Source of the DNA: Tricholomella constricta
Taxonomy: Eukaryota; Basidiomycota; Agaricomycetes; Agaricales; Lyophyllaceae
Assembly (NCBI GenBank): GCA_013368375.1
Contig: JAACJP010000026.1
Span: forward strand, 310,001-374,000
Direction: 5' to 3'
DNA length: 64,000 bases
Under the pieces are notes generated by a model. That model did no database searches. It saw nothing but the letters and a program-made list of their open reading frames with translations, and was not told the DNA's origin. The position numbers and the translations under genes are program-made. This document shows positions 11,445 through 21,339 of the stretch, piece by piece; position 1 is the stretch's first letter; each line of letters starts with the position of its first letter.

Positions 11445-11925
11445 CAAGGGGGTGGCGGAACCCGGATCCCGAACATGAGGTTGGGGGGGGGGGGTCCGCT
11501 ATTTGCTCTTAAAAAAAAGTTGGACATACAATTTTTTTGGCTATATACAGCCCCTCTGTGCGCAGGAGTGTTGACCAGCATGTTTTGATCTAAAAATGTC
11601 AATTAAGCACGATTCCCGAGTGTGAGGGAGAGATCTGCCGGGCTCTTGGCTAGAATTTCAAATAGATACCGACTGGACCGAAGTGGCAATGGGTCTGATT
11701 TTGGCCTGATAATGTATGACAGAAGATTTTCTCAATGTAATCAACTGTATATTTTACTCGCGATGATCATACTCTTACTCCGGATTTTTTTGGCATGGTT
11801 TGATCGCGACTTTGGGCTGAAAAATTGCCTAATATGGTAAGGGGGGGAGGGGGGGGGGGTAGCCAGCGGCGCCTTAAGAAAAAGTACGAGTGTACATCGG
11901 ATTTTCGCGTTCCGCCACCCCCTTG
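11445..11925. mobile_element. hAT-type MITE, 481 bp, in the LINE 3' region
   Basis: The ends carry the 17-bp inverted repeat CAAGGGGGTGGCGGAAC (11445-11461 and its complement 11909-11925). They are flanked by an exact 8-bp direct repeat, TGTGAGGT, at 11437-11444 and 11926-11933. An 8-bp duplication with CA...TG ends is the mark of the hAT superfamily. There is no transposase frame, so it must move in trans. The interior holds poly-G and poly-A tracts. Confidence 0.82.
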
Positions 11926-12168
11926 TGTGAGGTGTACCTTTTCCAGTTCTTCGTTTTTGTGTGCGGTGAGTTGTTCGGCAACAATGTGCTCGGCCCCCGA
12001 GGGGGTTTTGCACGAGTAGGCGGACCGCTGGAAGACGGTAACTGCAGGAGAGAAGTTAGTAAGTAAATTCCCTGGCAGGCCAAATGGCCCCCATCTCGGG
12101 ACTCCTTCCTTCCCCTTTCCCTGCCTTTTGAGCCTCCTCTGTGACGAGCGAAAGTGGGTTGTGGTTCT

Positions 12169-12432
12169 TCAGGTGCCGAGGTCGTCGGTGTCGTCCCAGT
12201 CGTATTCGTAGTCGATTTCTGGCTGTGGTGCGTCATCCTCATCTTCGTGTGTATAATTGTAAGGGGAAACGTCACCGAATGTTGCTTTAAATCTTCCTGT
12301 GTCGGCAACGTATCTCAACAAGTATTTCGCCCCCTTCCTAGTTCCGTAGATTACTTCAGACGTGTAGGCGTCGCGTCCGAGTGCGGAGCGGAAGTCCTGT
12401 CGCTCGTCGTGGAACTTGCTGCACTGATATAG
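12169..12432 (-). CDS. LINE ORF2, C-terminal fragment
   Basis: This is the last 87 codons of the LINE polyprotein, cut off from the rest (33860-37656) by the outer Ty3/gypsy insertion. Removing that element and one TATAG copy joins the frames seamlessly. It completes the cysteine/histidine knuckle begun at CEQC in the main part, with the His and last Cys falling at the junction (RHFLYQC). The tail is acidic and ends in TGA at 12171-12169. About 930 bp of 3' untranslated sequence then runs to the poly(A). Confidence 0.88.
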   Translation of the reverse strand, partial: LYQCSKFHDERQDFRSALGRDAYTSEVIYGTRKGAKYLLRYVADTGRFKATFGDVSPYNYTHEDEDDAPQPEIDYEYDWDDTDDLGT

Positions 12433-12666
12433 TGTAACGACGGCGCGTTACAATACGTCTATATTGAGACGCGACCTGTTTGGCATTACCTTCTGGTAAT
12501 GCACGACCATCTTTGTTATGCGTATATAAATGTCCTGTACAGTTTATGCTTAGATAATCCTTTGCACCTTCACCCTGTACACGTACTTAGCAGAATCCCA
12601 CAGATTGGTCTAGCTTAACGTGTCTGGTGTCTCGCAAGGATCCCCCAACCCCGTACAACCGTTACA
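12433..12666 (+). repeat. 5' LTR of the outer element (234 bp)
   Basis: Begins TGTAACG and ends CGTTACA, a perfect 7-bp inverted end. It contains a short palindrome at the 5' tip, a perfect 8-bp stem-loop (GCATTACC, loop TTCT, GGTAATGC) and a TATA-like GTATATAAA about 25 bases further on, the likely promoter. Confidence 0.95.
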
Positions 12667-12780
12667 CTTTTTAAAGCTACCCAGCTTTGCTATCTGCTTA
12701 ACTGCTCTCTATCGTCGACGTCGACTCGCTTATCAGCGCCATCACCATCACCACAACCCTGAAACAAAGATCTATCTGCG

Positions 12781-13672
12781 ATGGATCCAAACCGAGCGCC
12801 ACCGAGCGCTACCAGCACTGAAAACACACCAACGATACAATCTATCGTCGATCCGCCAGTACCGCGACCTCCTATAGCCTATGTGCCGCCTCAACGTCGT
12901 TCGGACGAAGTCGGGCAAGGTGTAGCAGCAGCAGAGGGACCAACAGCGGTAAGTAGCCTGGAGCTACTATCAATGCACGCCACAGAGCGCCCAGCCGCAA
13001 GGTTAGGCACTCTGGGGGTCGAAACTGCTGAAGATGCGAGTCTTAGACATGCATCGGACGATGGCCCCGTACGATTGGCTCTGCAACAAGCGTACGCCGC
13101 GTACGCCGCCTCCCCGGCCCCCACTGCTGTGCCACAGTCTTCGGTACAAGCCCCGGTACACGCCAACACGGATAACCAGTCGGTTACGAGTGCGTACCTT
13201 CGACGACGGGCGTTATCGCCTGTCAGCTCGACGGCAGAATCGGACACCGGGACCCTGAACATCTTCAGGTTCTCGCCCCTCCTCAAGCGCCAGGTTCACC
13301 TCTACTGGTCAGAATACCAGTCGATGGTCCCAGACGCTAGTCGACGTACTCAGATGAATGAGAACGCGCTAGGCTCCGCCTACGTACACTGTGCGATCAT
13401 GGACACGGAGCCTGATACGAACAGTATCGAATTTGTAAAGCTAGTTATCGAAGGCATTCGCTTCGAAATAGATAACTATTCTATGGCCACTGTCTTGGAA
13501 GCATCGAGGTCTTCGACACCGAAAGCTCCGCAAGCAACAGTAGGAACGACACAAGCAGCCGACAGCATCGGCCATGTGCTCACCACGCCTGTAAAAATCG
13601 AGGATCGTGTGGATGAAACACACGACGGCGTCAAACCGATTGAGGAAAGGCCTGCGCCTGCTCAAACACTAC
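12781..13672 (+). pseudogene. Outer element gag, N-terminal part (interrupted by inner element)
   Basis: The ATG at 12781 follows 114 bases of leader after the LTR. The 297-codon frame is rich in Ala, Pro, Ser and Thr and has no enzymatic motif, as usual for the N-terminal region of long chromoviral Gag proteins. The apparent stop just after 13672 belongs to the inner element's LTR. Removing the inner element with one ACTAC copy continues the frame at 24005. Confidence 0.85.
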
Positions 13673-13863
13673 TGTAACGGGCGTTACCGAATAAGGTAGC
13701 GATCGTTGTTTGTCTTTGTTTATTTCTAAAGGCGCTGGCTCTATATAGACAGCGCCTCTGTATTATATAATCGGGAGACTTATATACACCACTACTACAC
13801 ACAATCCAATACGCGGTCGTGTTTAGTCCGGTGTGAACCTTAAGTCTACAACCCACCCTTACA
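13673..13863 (+). repeat. 5' LTR of the inner element (191 bp)
   Basis: Starts TGTAACG and ends TTACA. AGGCGCTG at 13730-13737 and CAGCGCCT at 13750-13757 form a perfect 8-bp stem whose loop contains the TATA-like CTATATAG, the probable promoter core. Confidence 0.95.
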
Positions 13864-13922
13864 GTTTTTTAAACACCCTTGCTTCAAGGGAACACCCCTA
13901 CAATTCCAAATTTTATTGTGAC

Positions 13923-16900
13923 ATGTCCAATAAAAATAGAAAGAAGACTTCGAAACCGAAGTCTTCTGACCGAATTCGGTCGAGTTCTGTTGCTCCGGAC
14001 AACCCGCGGGAGCCAGATGATAATCCCTCGGGGAGTGGAGTTGCCGAAATCGGAGGCAATAACGAAGTGCCGCGTGACGTGGCGACGACGACACTTGATG
14101 ATGACTACCATCATCAAGAGGACGAACGCAGCAGCGGTCGCCCTCAGAGCGCGGTACTGGCCACGGCCAGGATAACCCCGATAGTGGAGACTATCGAGAA
14201 ACTCGAGTCTAGCGACAGGAAAGCCCTGACCTCGGAATTACGAGGACAGGACAGCGATGAGAAAGGAGGAGTATTTCCTCACCCCTTCGATAACATATCG
14301 AGGAAGTCAGTCAAGATGCGGGATGGCGAAAATCGCCATACCGCCATTTTCGGCGAAAGCGAGCTGACGGATTTACCGGACTCGCGATCATCGAAGACAA
14401 TGTCTACGGCCACCCGTCAAAAACGACGGGCGGACAAGAAACCGATGAAAGAGGAGACGAGAAGCACCAGAGTGCCCCCGTCTACTGCAGTAGACGATAA
14501 GGATCTACTGATTGAAAGCATCGTACTAGGGGTACGAATGCTCAGTCGAGACGGACTGATGCCCGCTCGAGAGACACTGGTAGAATTAGTCAACGATGCA
14601 TTCGTGAAATGCGTTGGGATGTCCGACAGCGAAACAGCTATTGGGCACTACCGGGAACTGGTAGTAGAGAACATTGTTCTCCAACTACGAACAGGGGGAA
14701 AGACCGGGGTGACCCCACCCCGGGAAGAATTGGTCAAACGAGTAACGAGCGGCATTCGAGAATGCGCCTCGGGACTCGCTGATAGCGCCGTGAACGCGCC
14801 GCGACTGAGTAGTCGAGGAGAGCGAGGAACGGAACCACTGCCATTGTCCACCGACACGATGGAAGTGGTGAATCAGAGTTTGCGAAAGCCGCGTCAAATA
14901 GACGAGACAAGCTCGCAAGCAAGGACAAGGCATGCGGCATATGAGCGAGCCATGAACCCACCCCAGGCGGGGCAAACAACCACGTCCGCTAGCCGGACAA
15001 TGGAGCTATCAGGAGCGGGACCCACGTCGTATCGACGAGGACCATCATGCGATGACGAAATAGTCACACATTGGGGAACGCCTGAGGGTACTAGGAACGA
15101 ACAGGGTCAATGGACGCGTAGAGGAAGTGCACAGATTAGTCTGGACACTACCAGGCCAAGGCAGGGGACGGGGAGCGTGAACAATCACGTACCCGACGAG
15201 GACGAAGAGGTATTAGATTCCGAGGAAGAAGGGGAATCTGAGAGCGAAGTCGACGAGAGGAACGACTACGATCGGAGGTCTGCTCAAGGACGCCGATCAA
15301 CGACGAGGAGCGTGCAAGGAGGGATACCACGACCTGGGTCAGGGCGTGGTATACAAGCGGGAGCTACGGTCAGAGCACCGCAGAACCCAACACAGAGCTT
15401 AACATCTCCACAGCCGCAGTACTACGGCAGTGTTCGACTTCCAAGTAGAACACCGGGCGCTGCGCCAGCAGAGACACAGAGGACGCGGGATGCCGCGTCC
15501 AGGCCGGTGAGGTCGTTTGGATCTGGCGGGTTGCAACGCCAAGGCGACTACCTGCGGAAGGTGCATGGGCGGTACCACGCAACTATTGATGAGAAGCTGG
15601 AAAGCCCCATCGCGCTACCGCAAGGTATTAAACCAGGCGGACTAAGAGTTCCAATGCCCGACTATTATGGGGGAACACCAAGTATGGAAGTATTCGATGC
15701 TTGGTTATATGGATTGCTCCGCTGGATGGAAATCAGCCAGTTGGGTGGGGACGAGCGTGAACGGGAAAGAATCTCGTACACAGGAATGTACCTCAAAGGA
15801 CCCGCCGCGGTGTGGTTTACGGATAACGTCGATGGCATTAACCGACGACGCCGGGAATGGTCCCTCAAGGACGTGATAACGGGATTGTACGACCGTTTTA
15901 TTCACGAGGCATCTTTACAGGATGCATACGTCGGATTTGAAGGTGCGACGTACAACAACGAGGGAGGAATTAGCGAATTCTTCCATCAATTAAAGAGGTA
16001 TGCGGAGCGGATGGCGATGCAGCCCGACCCGTATACGTTCAAGAGGAGATTCCTGTTAGGAATTCCCCGGTATCTGCGAAAGGAGATACTGAGCAGAGGA
16101 TTCACGGCGGAAACGTCGCGAATGAGCGAAATACTCGAGGCCGGCATGAAAGTCGAGCAAGCCAACAGAGTACTGCGAGGATACGACGAGTATGAATCGT
16201 CGATCAAGAAGACGCAGATAAAGTGGGAGCCGCCCAGCCCGAAAACTACGGGTAAGCCCGACCCTGGGGGTCGGGGTGCGTACAGAGCGACGCAGGGCGG
16301 CGGGCTGAAGGTCGAGCCCAGAATGGATAACAAGGAGAAGAAGCCGAGTGTAACGGCAGGAAAAGACACTGGAGGGGATACCAAGTCCCCAGCAGAAAAG
16401 CGGCTAGCTTGCTTTGAATGCGGCAGCCTGGAACACTTTGCGCGGAGTCGCAAGTGCCCCAAAAATAAAGCACACACCGCGCGATTGAACGCGGTGCGAG
16501 ATATTGTGGACGATACGTCGGACACAGAAGAGGCTGAGGACAGCCATTGTGAAAGACATAGCTGTGACAGGCCACCCGGCAGGTCACTAGGAACGGTTCA
16601 GGAAGAACCGGAAGAGGAAGAGACGCCCCTCATCGGGGAACAGTACGAGTCCGAAGGCAAGGATTATGCCCTCGAACAGTACGAGGAGTATGATACGGAG
16701 GACGGGGGATGCACGGTCGAACGACTGTGCTACGGTCGAGCCGTAATTGAAGAAGAGGAAGATGACGGACTCCCACTGCTAGTGGAAGTCAGTGACAGCG
16801 AGTCGGAAGACGAGGGAGAAAGTGCCCAGGTCTTCGCAGTGCGAACGGAGATGGGACCGGGGGCGGGCCTGCATCCTATTGTGGTTAAGAAGTCAACACG

Positions 16901-17372
16901 ACTACTTAAGCGACCGACACGCAAAGCAACGGAGCGTCAGTGCTTTACAGCGCTGGTGGAAATCAACGGGCTGAAAGCGTTTACGCTTTTTGATTCGGGC
17001 TGCACGGCGGAAGCGGTGTCGCCGGAATTCGCGAGAGTTGCGAATATGAAGGTGCATCAGCTCGAAGAGGTGGTGCCATTGCAACTTGGAACGAAAGGGA
17101 GCCGGTCCGTTATTAACTACGGGACGTCGGTGCCACTACGGTATGAGGCCGTGGATGTCCAAGTATACTTTGACATCGTGAACCTAGATAAGTACGACGC
17201 CATTATCGGAGTCGCACTGATGAGGCAGCTGGATATCGAGCTCGATTTCAGGCATAACTGCGTAAGAGTAGCGGGGATACCAGCCCCGACGTTTACGGTC
17301 GAAGAAGAGACGCGGGAAATGGCGCGCCGCAGCGCATTGCGACGCAGCGACGCGGGACACAGTCATGAATGA
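13923..17372 (+). CDS. gag: Inner element Gag-protease
   Basis: The ATG at 13923 is the first in frame after the 5' LTR; 1149 aa. The N-terminal 570 residues are low-complexity. A capsid-like retrotransposon Gag domain follows at about 570-780 (YYGGTPSMEVFDAWLYGLLR through AERMAMQPDPYTFKRRFLLG). A zinc knuckle CFECGSLEHFARSRKC comes near 850; its last spacing is X6 instead of the usual X4. An acidic linker and an aspartic protease domain (TLFDSGCTAEAVSP, with DSG active site; YDAIIGVALMRQ) complete it. The frame ends in TGA at 17370-17372 followed by CTA, and pol continues in the same frame, so Gag-Pol is probably made by stop-codon readthrough. Confidence 0.93.
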   Translation: MSNKNRKKTSKPKSSDRIRSSSVAPDNPREPDDNPSGSGVAEIGGNNEVPRDVATTTLDDDYHHQEDERSSGRPQSAVLATARITPIVETIEKLESSDRKALTSELRGQDSDEKGGVFPHPFDNISRKSVKMRDGENRHTAIFGESELTDLPDSRSSKTMSTATRQKRRADKKPMKEETRSTRVPPSTAVDDKDLLIESIVLGVRMLSRDGLMPARETLVELVNDAFVKCVGMSDSETAIGHYRELVVENIVLQLRTGGKTGVTPPREELVKRVTSGIRECASGLADSAVNAPRLSSRGERGTEPLPLSTDTMEVVNQSLRKPRQIDETSSQARTRHAAYERAMNPPQAGQTTTSASRTMELSGAGPTSYRRGPSCDDEIVTHWGTPEGTRNEQGQWTRRGSAQISLDTTRPRQGTGSVNNHVPDEDEEVLDSEEEGESESEVDERNDYDRRSAQGRRSTTRSVQGGIPRPGSGRGIQAGATVRAPQNPTQSLTSPQPQYYGSVRLPSRTPGAAPAETQRTRDAASRPVRSFGSGGLQRQGDYLRKVHGRYHATIDEKLESPIALPQGIKPGGLRVPMPDYYGGTPSMEVFDAWLYGLLRWMEISQLGGDERERERISYTGMYLKGPAAVWFTDNVDGINRRRREWSLKDVITGLYDRFIHEASLQDAYVGFEGATYNNEGGISEFFHQLKRYAERMAMQPDPYTFKRRFLLGIPRYLRKEILSRGFTAETSRMSEILEAGMKVEQANRVLRGYDEYESSIKKTQIKWEPPSPKTTGKPDPGGRGAYRATQGGGLKVEPRMDNKEKKPSVTAGKDTGGDTKSPAEKRLACFECGSLEHFARSRKCPKNKAHTARLNAVRDIVDDTSDTEEAEDSHCERHSCDRPPGRSLGTVQEEPEEEETPLIGEQYESEGKDYALEQYEEYDTEDGGCTVERLCYGRAVIEEEEDDGLPLLVEVSDSESEDEGESAQVFAVRTEMGPGAGLHPIVVKKSTRLLKRPTRKATERQCFTALVEINGLKAFTLFDSGCTAEAVSPEFARVANMKVHQLEEVVPLQLGTKGSRSVINYGTSVPLRYEAVDVQVYFDIVNLDKYDAIIGVALMRQLDIELDFRHNCVRVAGIPAPTFTVEEETREMARRSALRRSDAGHSHE

Positions 17373-20300
17373 CTACCGCGGGAAGGACGAGTGCGAGTGG
17401 TCGAAGATGCTGATGAACGACCACCGCAACAGGGACTGGCATTGAGCGAGCCCCTGATGATATTGGAGAGTGATTATTCGGCGGATAACGGCCGAGAATC
17501 GGGGACAGCGCACCGGGTTAGGGAACTGGGAGAGCCGCAGACGGCTAAACGACGTCAGCAGGTGGTGATCGAGGAAGAGGTCGACATAGAAGCGTCGACA
17601 GCGGGAATGGGCCTGCCACGGTCGTTCCCAGTGATAATGGAAGACGATGACCTCTTGACAACGGAGGACATCGAGAGAATGGTGGATGAAGCACCCGACA
17701 TTCTCAAGAGTGGCAGATCAAAGTATCACACTCTGAAGGACCTGCGGGAAATCGAGGAGATCGTGCAGGAATTCACGCGATCGCGGTACCCCGACCGGGT
17801 ACAGCGAGAGGCGATACGCGCCACATTTCCGGTTATACCGGAAGACGAGGACCCGTTTACAAACCCGCAGCTAAGTGAAGCGCTGAGAGCGGTGACGGAC
17901 CTACATCAGGAGAGAGTGGCCGGGATGGGCACACTCACGGAAGAAGACATACCGAGGCTGCGCGCAGCCTGGATGGAGTCCTGTAAGGACATACTGCATG
18001 GGGTACCGGAGGAACTGCCGCCAGTACGAGGTGTGAATCATCACATCAATTTAATCGATGACGACAAGTTGTATCATTACCACTTGCCGCGGTGTCCGGA
18101 TTCACTCCGGACGCAACTTATGGAGAAAATAGCACGGTATACGCGTGCCGGCTGGTGGGAATCAGTGCAGACGTCGCAGGCGGCGCCGATGCTGTGTATT
18201 CCGAAGAAGGACGGCCGACTGCGAACAGCAGTCGACGGTCGGAAAAGAAATGCGAACACGATCAAGGACGTGACGCCATTCCCGGACCAGGACCAGATTA
18301 GACTGGACGTGGCGAGGGCGAAGATTCGATCAAAAATCGACTTTTCGGATGCGTACGAACAAGTACGCGTTCATCCACCAGACGTGCATAAGAGTGCATT
18401 CGCGACAGTGTTTGGCACGTTTGTGAGCCACACTATGCAAATTGGCGACTGCAACGCACCCGCGATGTTCCAGCGGGTGATGACAATGATATTCCGAGAT
18501 TTTATCGGTATATTTTTACATGTATATTTGGATGATCTATTTGTATTTAGTTCATCGGTAGAGGAGCATGAGAAGCATCTCAAGCTTATATTCAATAAAA
18601 TTAGGGAGAATAAGTTCTACCTAAAAGAGGAGAAGTGTGAGCTCTACTCGGATAGAGTAGACTGCTTGGGGCATGTAATCGACGACAAGGGATTACACGC
18701 AACGGCGGACAAGATGGCGCGCATTCGAGAATGGCGCAGGCCGAGGAACTATGGAGATATCCAGAGGTTCCTGGGCCTTGTACAATATCTGGCACACTTT
18801 TTACCAGATATATCGGCATACACGACGCCGCTGTCAGCAATGACGCAGAACGGACAGGCGTTCGCCTGGCGGCCATTACACGAGTCGTGTTTTCAGGCAA
18901 TAAAGGACGCGTGCTGTAGGACACCGGTACTAGTACCGCTGGACCACAACAAAGATGAACCGATATGGGTTATCTGCGACGCGTCGGTGTCCGGAGTCGG
19001 AGCGATGTATGGACAGGGACCGACATGGCAGACATGTCGGCCGGCGGGATTCATGTCCCGCAAATTCACTGATGCGCAACGGCATTATCGTGTCTTCGAA
19101 CAAGAAACGATAGCAATACTGGAGGCTCTCCTCAAATGGGAGGACAAGCTGATCGGGTACCGAATACATGTGGTAACCGATCATAAAGCGTTGGAATTTT
19201 TCCAGACGCAGAGGCGACTATCTAGTCGTCAGACGAGATGGATGGAATATCTATCTCGGTTCGACTTTGACATTAGATATGTCAAAGGCTCATTGAATAA
19301 GGTGGCAGACGCTCTGTCCAGATACCACGAAAGTGATGTCTGGGATGATAAGTTCACAATGAACGACTACGTCAACGCTGACGTCCGGCTGGATCCCAGG
19401 CATGATGATCTGCCTTGGGATAGAGTGCGGGAGGTAGTGGATCAAGTCGTCGAGCGGCAGATCCAGATGAAGGAGATCAAGCAGGAGCACAGCAGCATAG
19501 CAGTGCTCCGGGACATGGTACAAGAAAGAGATGTGAGGGCGGCAGCGCTAGCAGCGGCCGCAGAGACGGGTGAGACGACGTTACCCAAGGAAGGCGGGGA
19601 AGATGACCCCACCGTCTTTAAATCGAGGGACCGCGGGACGCATCTGCGGGTACAGGTCGAGAACGGGGCAGGGAATGAAACATTCCTGGCCGCGGTGATA
19701 GCGGGTTACGAGAGCGACCCGCTGTTCAAGAAGATAGTAGGTGCACCAGCACAGCATCCGTCCTTTCGAGTAGCCGAGGGACTGGTGTGGGGGAAAAACA
19801 GGGGCGGAGAGGAGGTGCTATGCATCCCATCCGCGAAAAACGGAGAACAGTCGCTGCACGGGCAAGTTATTGACCGGGCACATAGAGTGGTTGGACATTT
19901 CGGTCCGCAACGCACCGCCGACTACGTGAGACGGTGGTACTGGTGGCCGCGACTTCAGAAGGAAGTCGAGATTTTTTGTGCGTCATGCCAAACGTGCATG
20001 ACGACGAAGGGAGAGTACCGGATGCCCGCGGGGCTGGTACACTCACTACCGATACCAACGACACCATGGGAGTCGATTGGGATGGACTTCGTGGGACCAT
20101 TCCCGGAAGTAGACGGATACAACTATTTATGGGTAGTGGTATGCAGGATGACGTCCCAGGTACATCTGGTACCATTGAACACGAGAACGACAGCATCACA
20201 GTTGTCGTGGATATATATGAGGGAAGTGGTGCGTTTGCACGGTCTTCCCAGCTCGATCGTGTGCGATCGAGACCCCAAGTTTACGTCGAAGTGGTGGAAG

Positions 20301-21278
20301 GAACTACATCGACTAATGGGATCGACATTGTTAATGTCGACAGCATTCCATCCGCAGACGGATGGAGCGACGGAGAGAGCAAATCGGTCGATCGCACAGA
20401 TCATCCGAGCATGTATTCGCCCGGACCAGAAGGACTGGGTGGTGGCGCTACCGATGGTCGAGTTCGCGATAAACTCGAGCATTAGTGCAGCAACGGGGCT
20501 CGCACCGTTCGAAGCAAACCATGGGTTTATACCGACGGTTATGACAAAAATGGACTCGGGGACGAAGGCGCCACCGGGAGTACAGGAATTCGCAGCCAAT
20601 GCGCTGCGGAATATGGCAGCAGCACATGACGCGATTATCGCGGCGCGTACGTTTCAGAGGCACCACGCGAATACGCGTCGACGCGCTGACCCAACGATAA
20701 GTAAAGACGACCTCGTCTACTTATCAACGGACAACTTATCTTTGCCCTCGGGAAGGGCAGGTAAGTTGTTGCCTAAATATGTGGGCCCGTATCGGGTCCT
20801 CGAGGCATTTCCGGAGACATCCAACTATGTATTGGAATTGCCGGAAGCACTGAAGAAACGACGGATACATCCGCGGTTTCATATATCAAGATTGCGTCCG
20901 CATCAAGCGAACGACGATGCACTGTTTCCAAACAGAGCGACCCCGGAGGCTTACGACTTCGGGGCTCCGGAGGAGGCGGAATACTATGTCGACGAAATAG
21001 TCGGACATCAGTGGAACGGGAAGGAGGTGTCCTTCCTCGTTAAATGGACGATGGGCGACTCTACATGGGAGCCGCTCAGCACATGCGAGGAACTCGAGGC
21101 ACTGGACAGCTACCTCGAGCTTATTGGGGTCAAGGACTGGAAAGTCCTTCCCCGCAGGGCTACAATAACGGCGCGCGCCCGAACGGGAGCGCGGAGCGCA
21201 GCACAAAAGCAGACAGGACGCGGGGGCGCCGTCACGGGATCGAGGAGATCACGGGACGGGAAGAAAAAACCGGCATAA
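17373..21278 (+). CDS. pol: Inner element Pol: reverse transcriptase, RNase H, integrase, chromodomain
   Basis: The frame is open from directly after the gag TGA to 21278, with no separate leader, which supports readthrough rather than independent initiation. Reverse transcriptase has KIDFSDAYEQVRVH and the YLDD box (HVYLDDLFVF). RNase H has ICDASVSGVGAM, TDHKALEFF and VADALSRY. Integrase has an HHCC zinc finger (HRVVGHFG, WYWWP, CASCQTC) and a DDE triad in GMDFVGPF, VCDRDPKF and GATERANRS. The last 120 residues contain a chromodomain (YVDEIVGHQWNGKEVSFLVK, WTMGDSTWEP), which in chromoviruses directs insertion to particular chromatin. No stop or frameshift was found, so this copy may encode active enzymes. 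Confidence 0.95.
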   Translation, partial: LPREGRVRVVEDADERPPQQGLALSEPLMILESDYSADNGRESGTAHRVRELGEPQTAKRRQQVVIEEEVDIEASTAGMGLPRSFPVIMEDDDLLTTEDIERMVDEAPDILKSGRSKYHTLKDLREIEEIVQEFTRSRYPDRVQREAIRATFPVIPEDEDPFTNPQLSEALRAVTDLHQERVAGMGTLTEEDIPRLRAAWMESCKDILHGVPEELPPVRGVNHHINLIDDDKLYHYHLPRCPDSLRTQLMEKIARYTRAGWWESVQTSQAAPMLCIPKKDGRLRTAVDGRKRNANTIKDVTPFPDQDQIRLDVARAKIRSKIDFSDAYEQVRVHPPDVHKSAFATVFGTFVSHTMQIGDCNAPAMFQRVMTMIFRDFIGIFLHVYLDDLFVFSSSVEEHEKHLKLIFNKIRENKFYLKEEKCELYSDRVDCLGHVIDDKGLHATADKMARIREWRRPRNYGDIQRFLGLVQYLAHFLPDISAYTTPLSAMTQNGQAFAWRPLHESCFQAIKDACCRTPVLVPLDHNKDEPIWVICDASVSGVGAMYGQGPTWQTCRPAGFMSRKFTDAQRHYRVFEQETIAILEALLKWEDKLIGYRIHVVTDHKALEFFQTQRRLSSRQTRWMEYLSRFDFDIRYVKGSLNKVADALSRYHESDVWDDKFTMNDYVNADVRLDPRHDDLPWDRVREVVDQVVERQIQMKEIKQEHSSIAVLRDMVQERDVRAAALAAAAETGETTLPKEGGEDDPTVFKSRDRGTHLRVQVENGAGNETFLAAVIAGYESDPLFKKIVGAPAQHPSFRVAEGLVWGKNRGGEEVLCIPSAKNGEQSLHGQVIDRAHRVVGHFGPQRTADYVRRWYWWPRLQKEVEIFCASCQTCMTTKGEYRMPAGLVHSLPIPTTPWESIGMDFVGPFPEVDGYNYLWVVVCRMTSQVHLVPLNTRTTASQLSWIYMREVVRLHGLPSSIVCDRDPKFTSKWWKELHRLMGSTLLMSTAFHPQTDGATERANRSIAQIIRACIRPDQKDWVVALPMVEFAINSSISAATGLAPFEANHGFIPTVMTKMDSGTKAPPGVQEFAANALRNMAAAHDAIIAARTFQRHHANTRRRADPTISKDDLVYLSTDNLSLPSGRAGKLLPKYVGPYRVLEAFPETSNYVLELPEALKKRRIHPRFHISRLRPHQANDDALFPNRATPEAYDFGAPEEAEYYVDEIVGHQWNGKEVSFLVKWTMGDSTWEPLSTCEELEALDSYLELIGVKDWKVLPRRATITARARTGARSAAQKQTGRGGAVTGSRRSRDGKKKPA

Positions 21279-21339
21279 GCCGAGAAGTCACAAACACGAA
21301 AGTGTGACGTGTTGAATTTTCTTCAGCACCATCACCACG

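Noticed and set aside
15986..16525. 179-codon minus-strand frame opposite inner gag
   Set aside because: Antisense shadow of the capsid and zinc-knuckle coding sequence with no recognisable domain.
19934..20485. 183-codon plus-strand frame inside inner pol
   Set aside because: It overlaps the integrase core in another frame and has no motif of its own.
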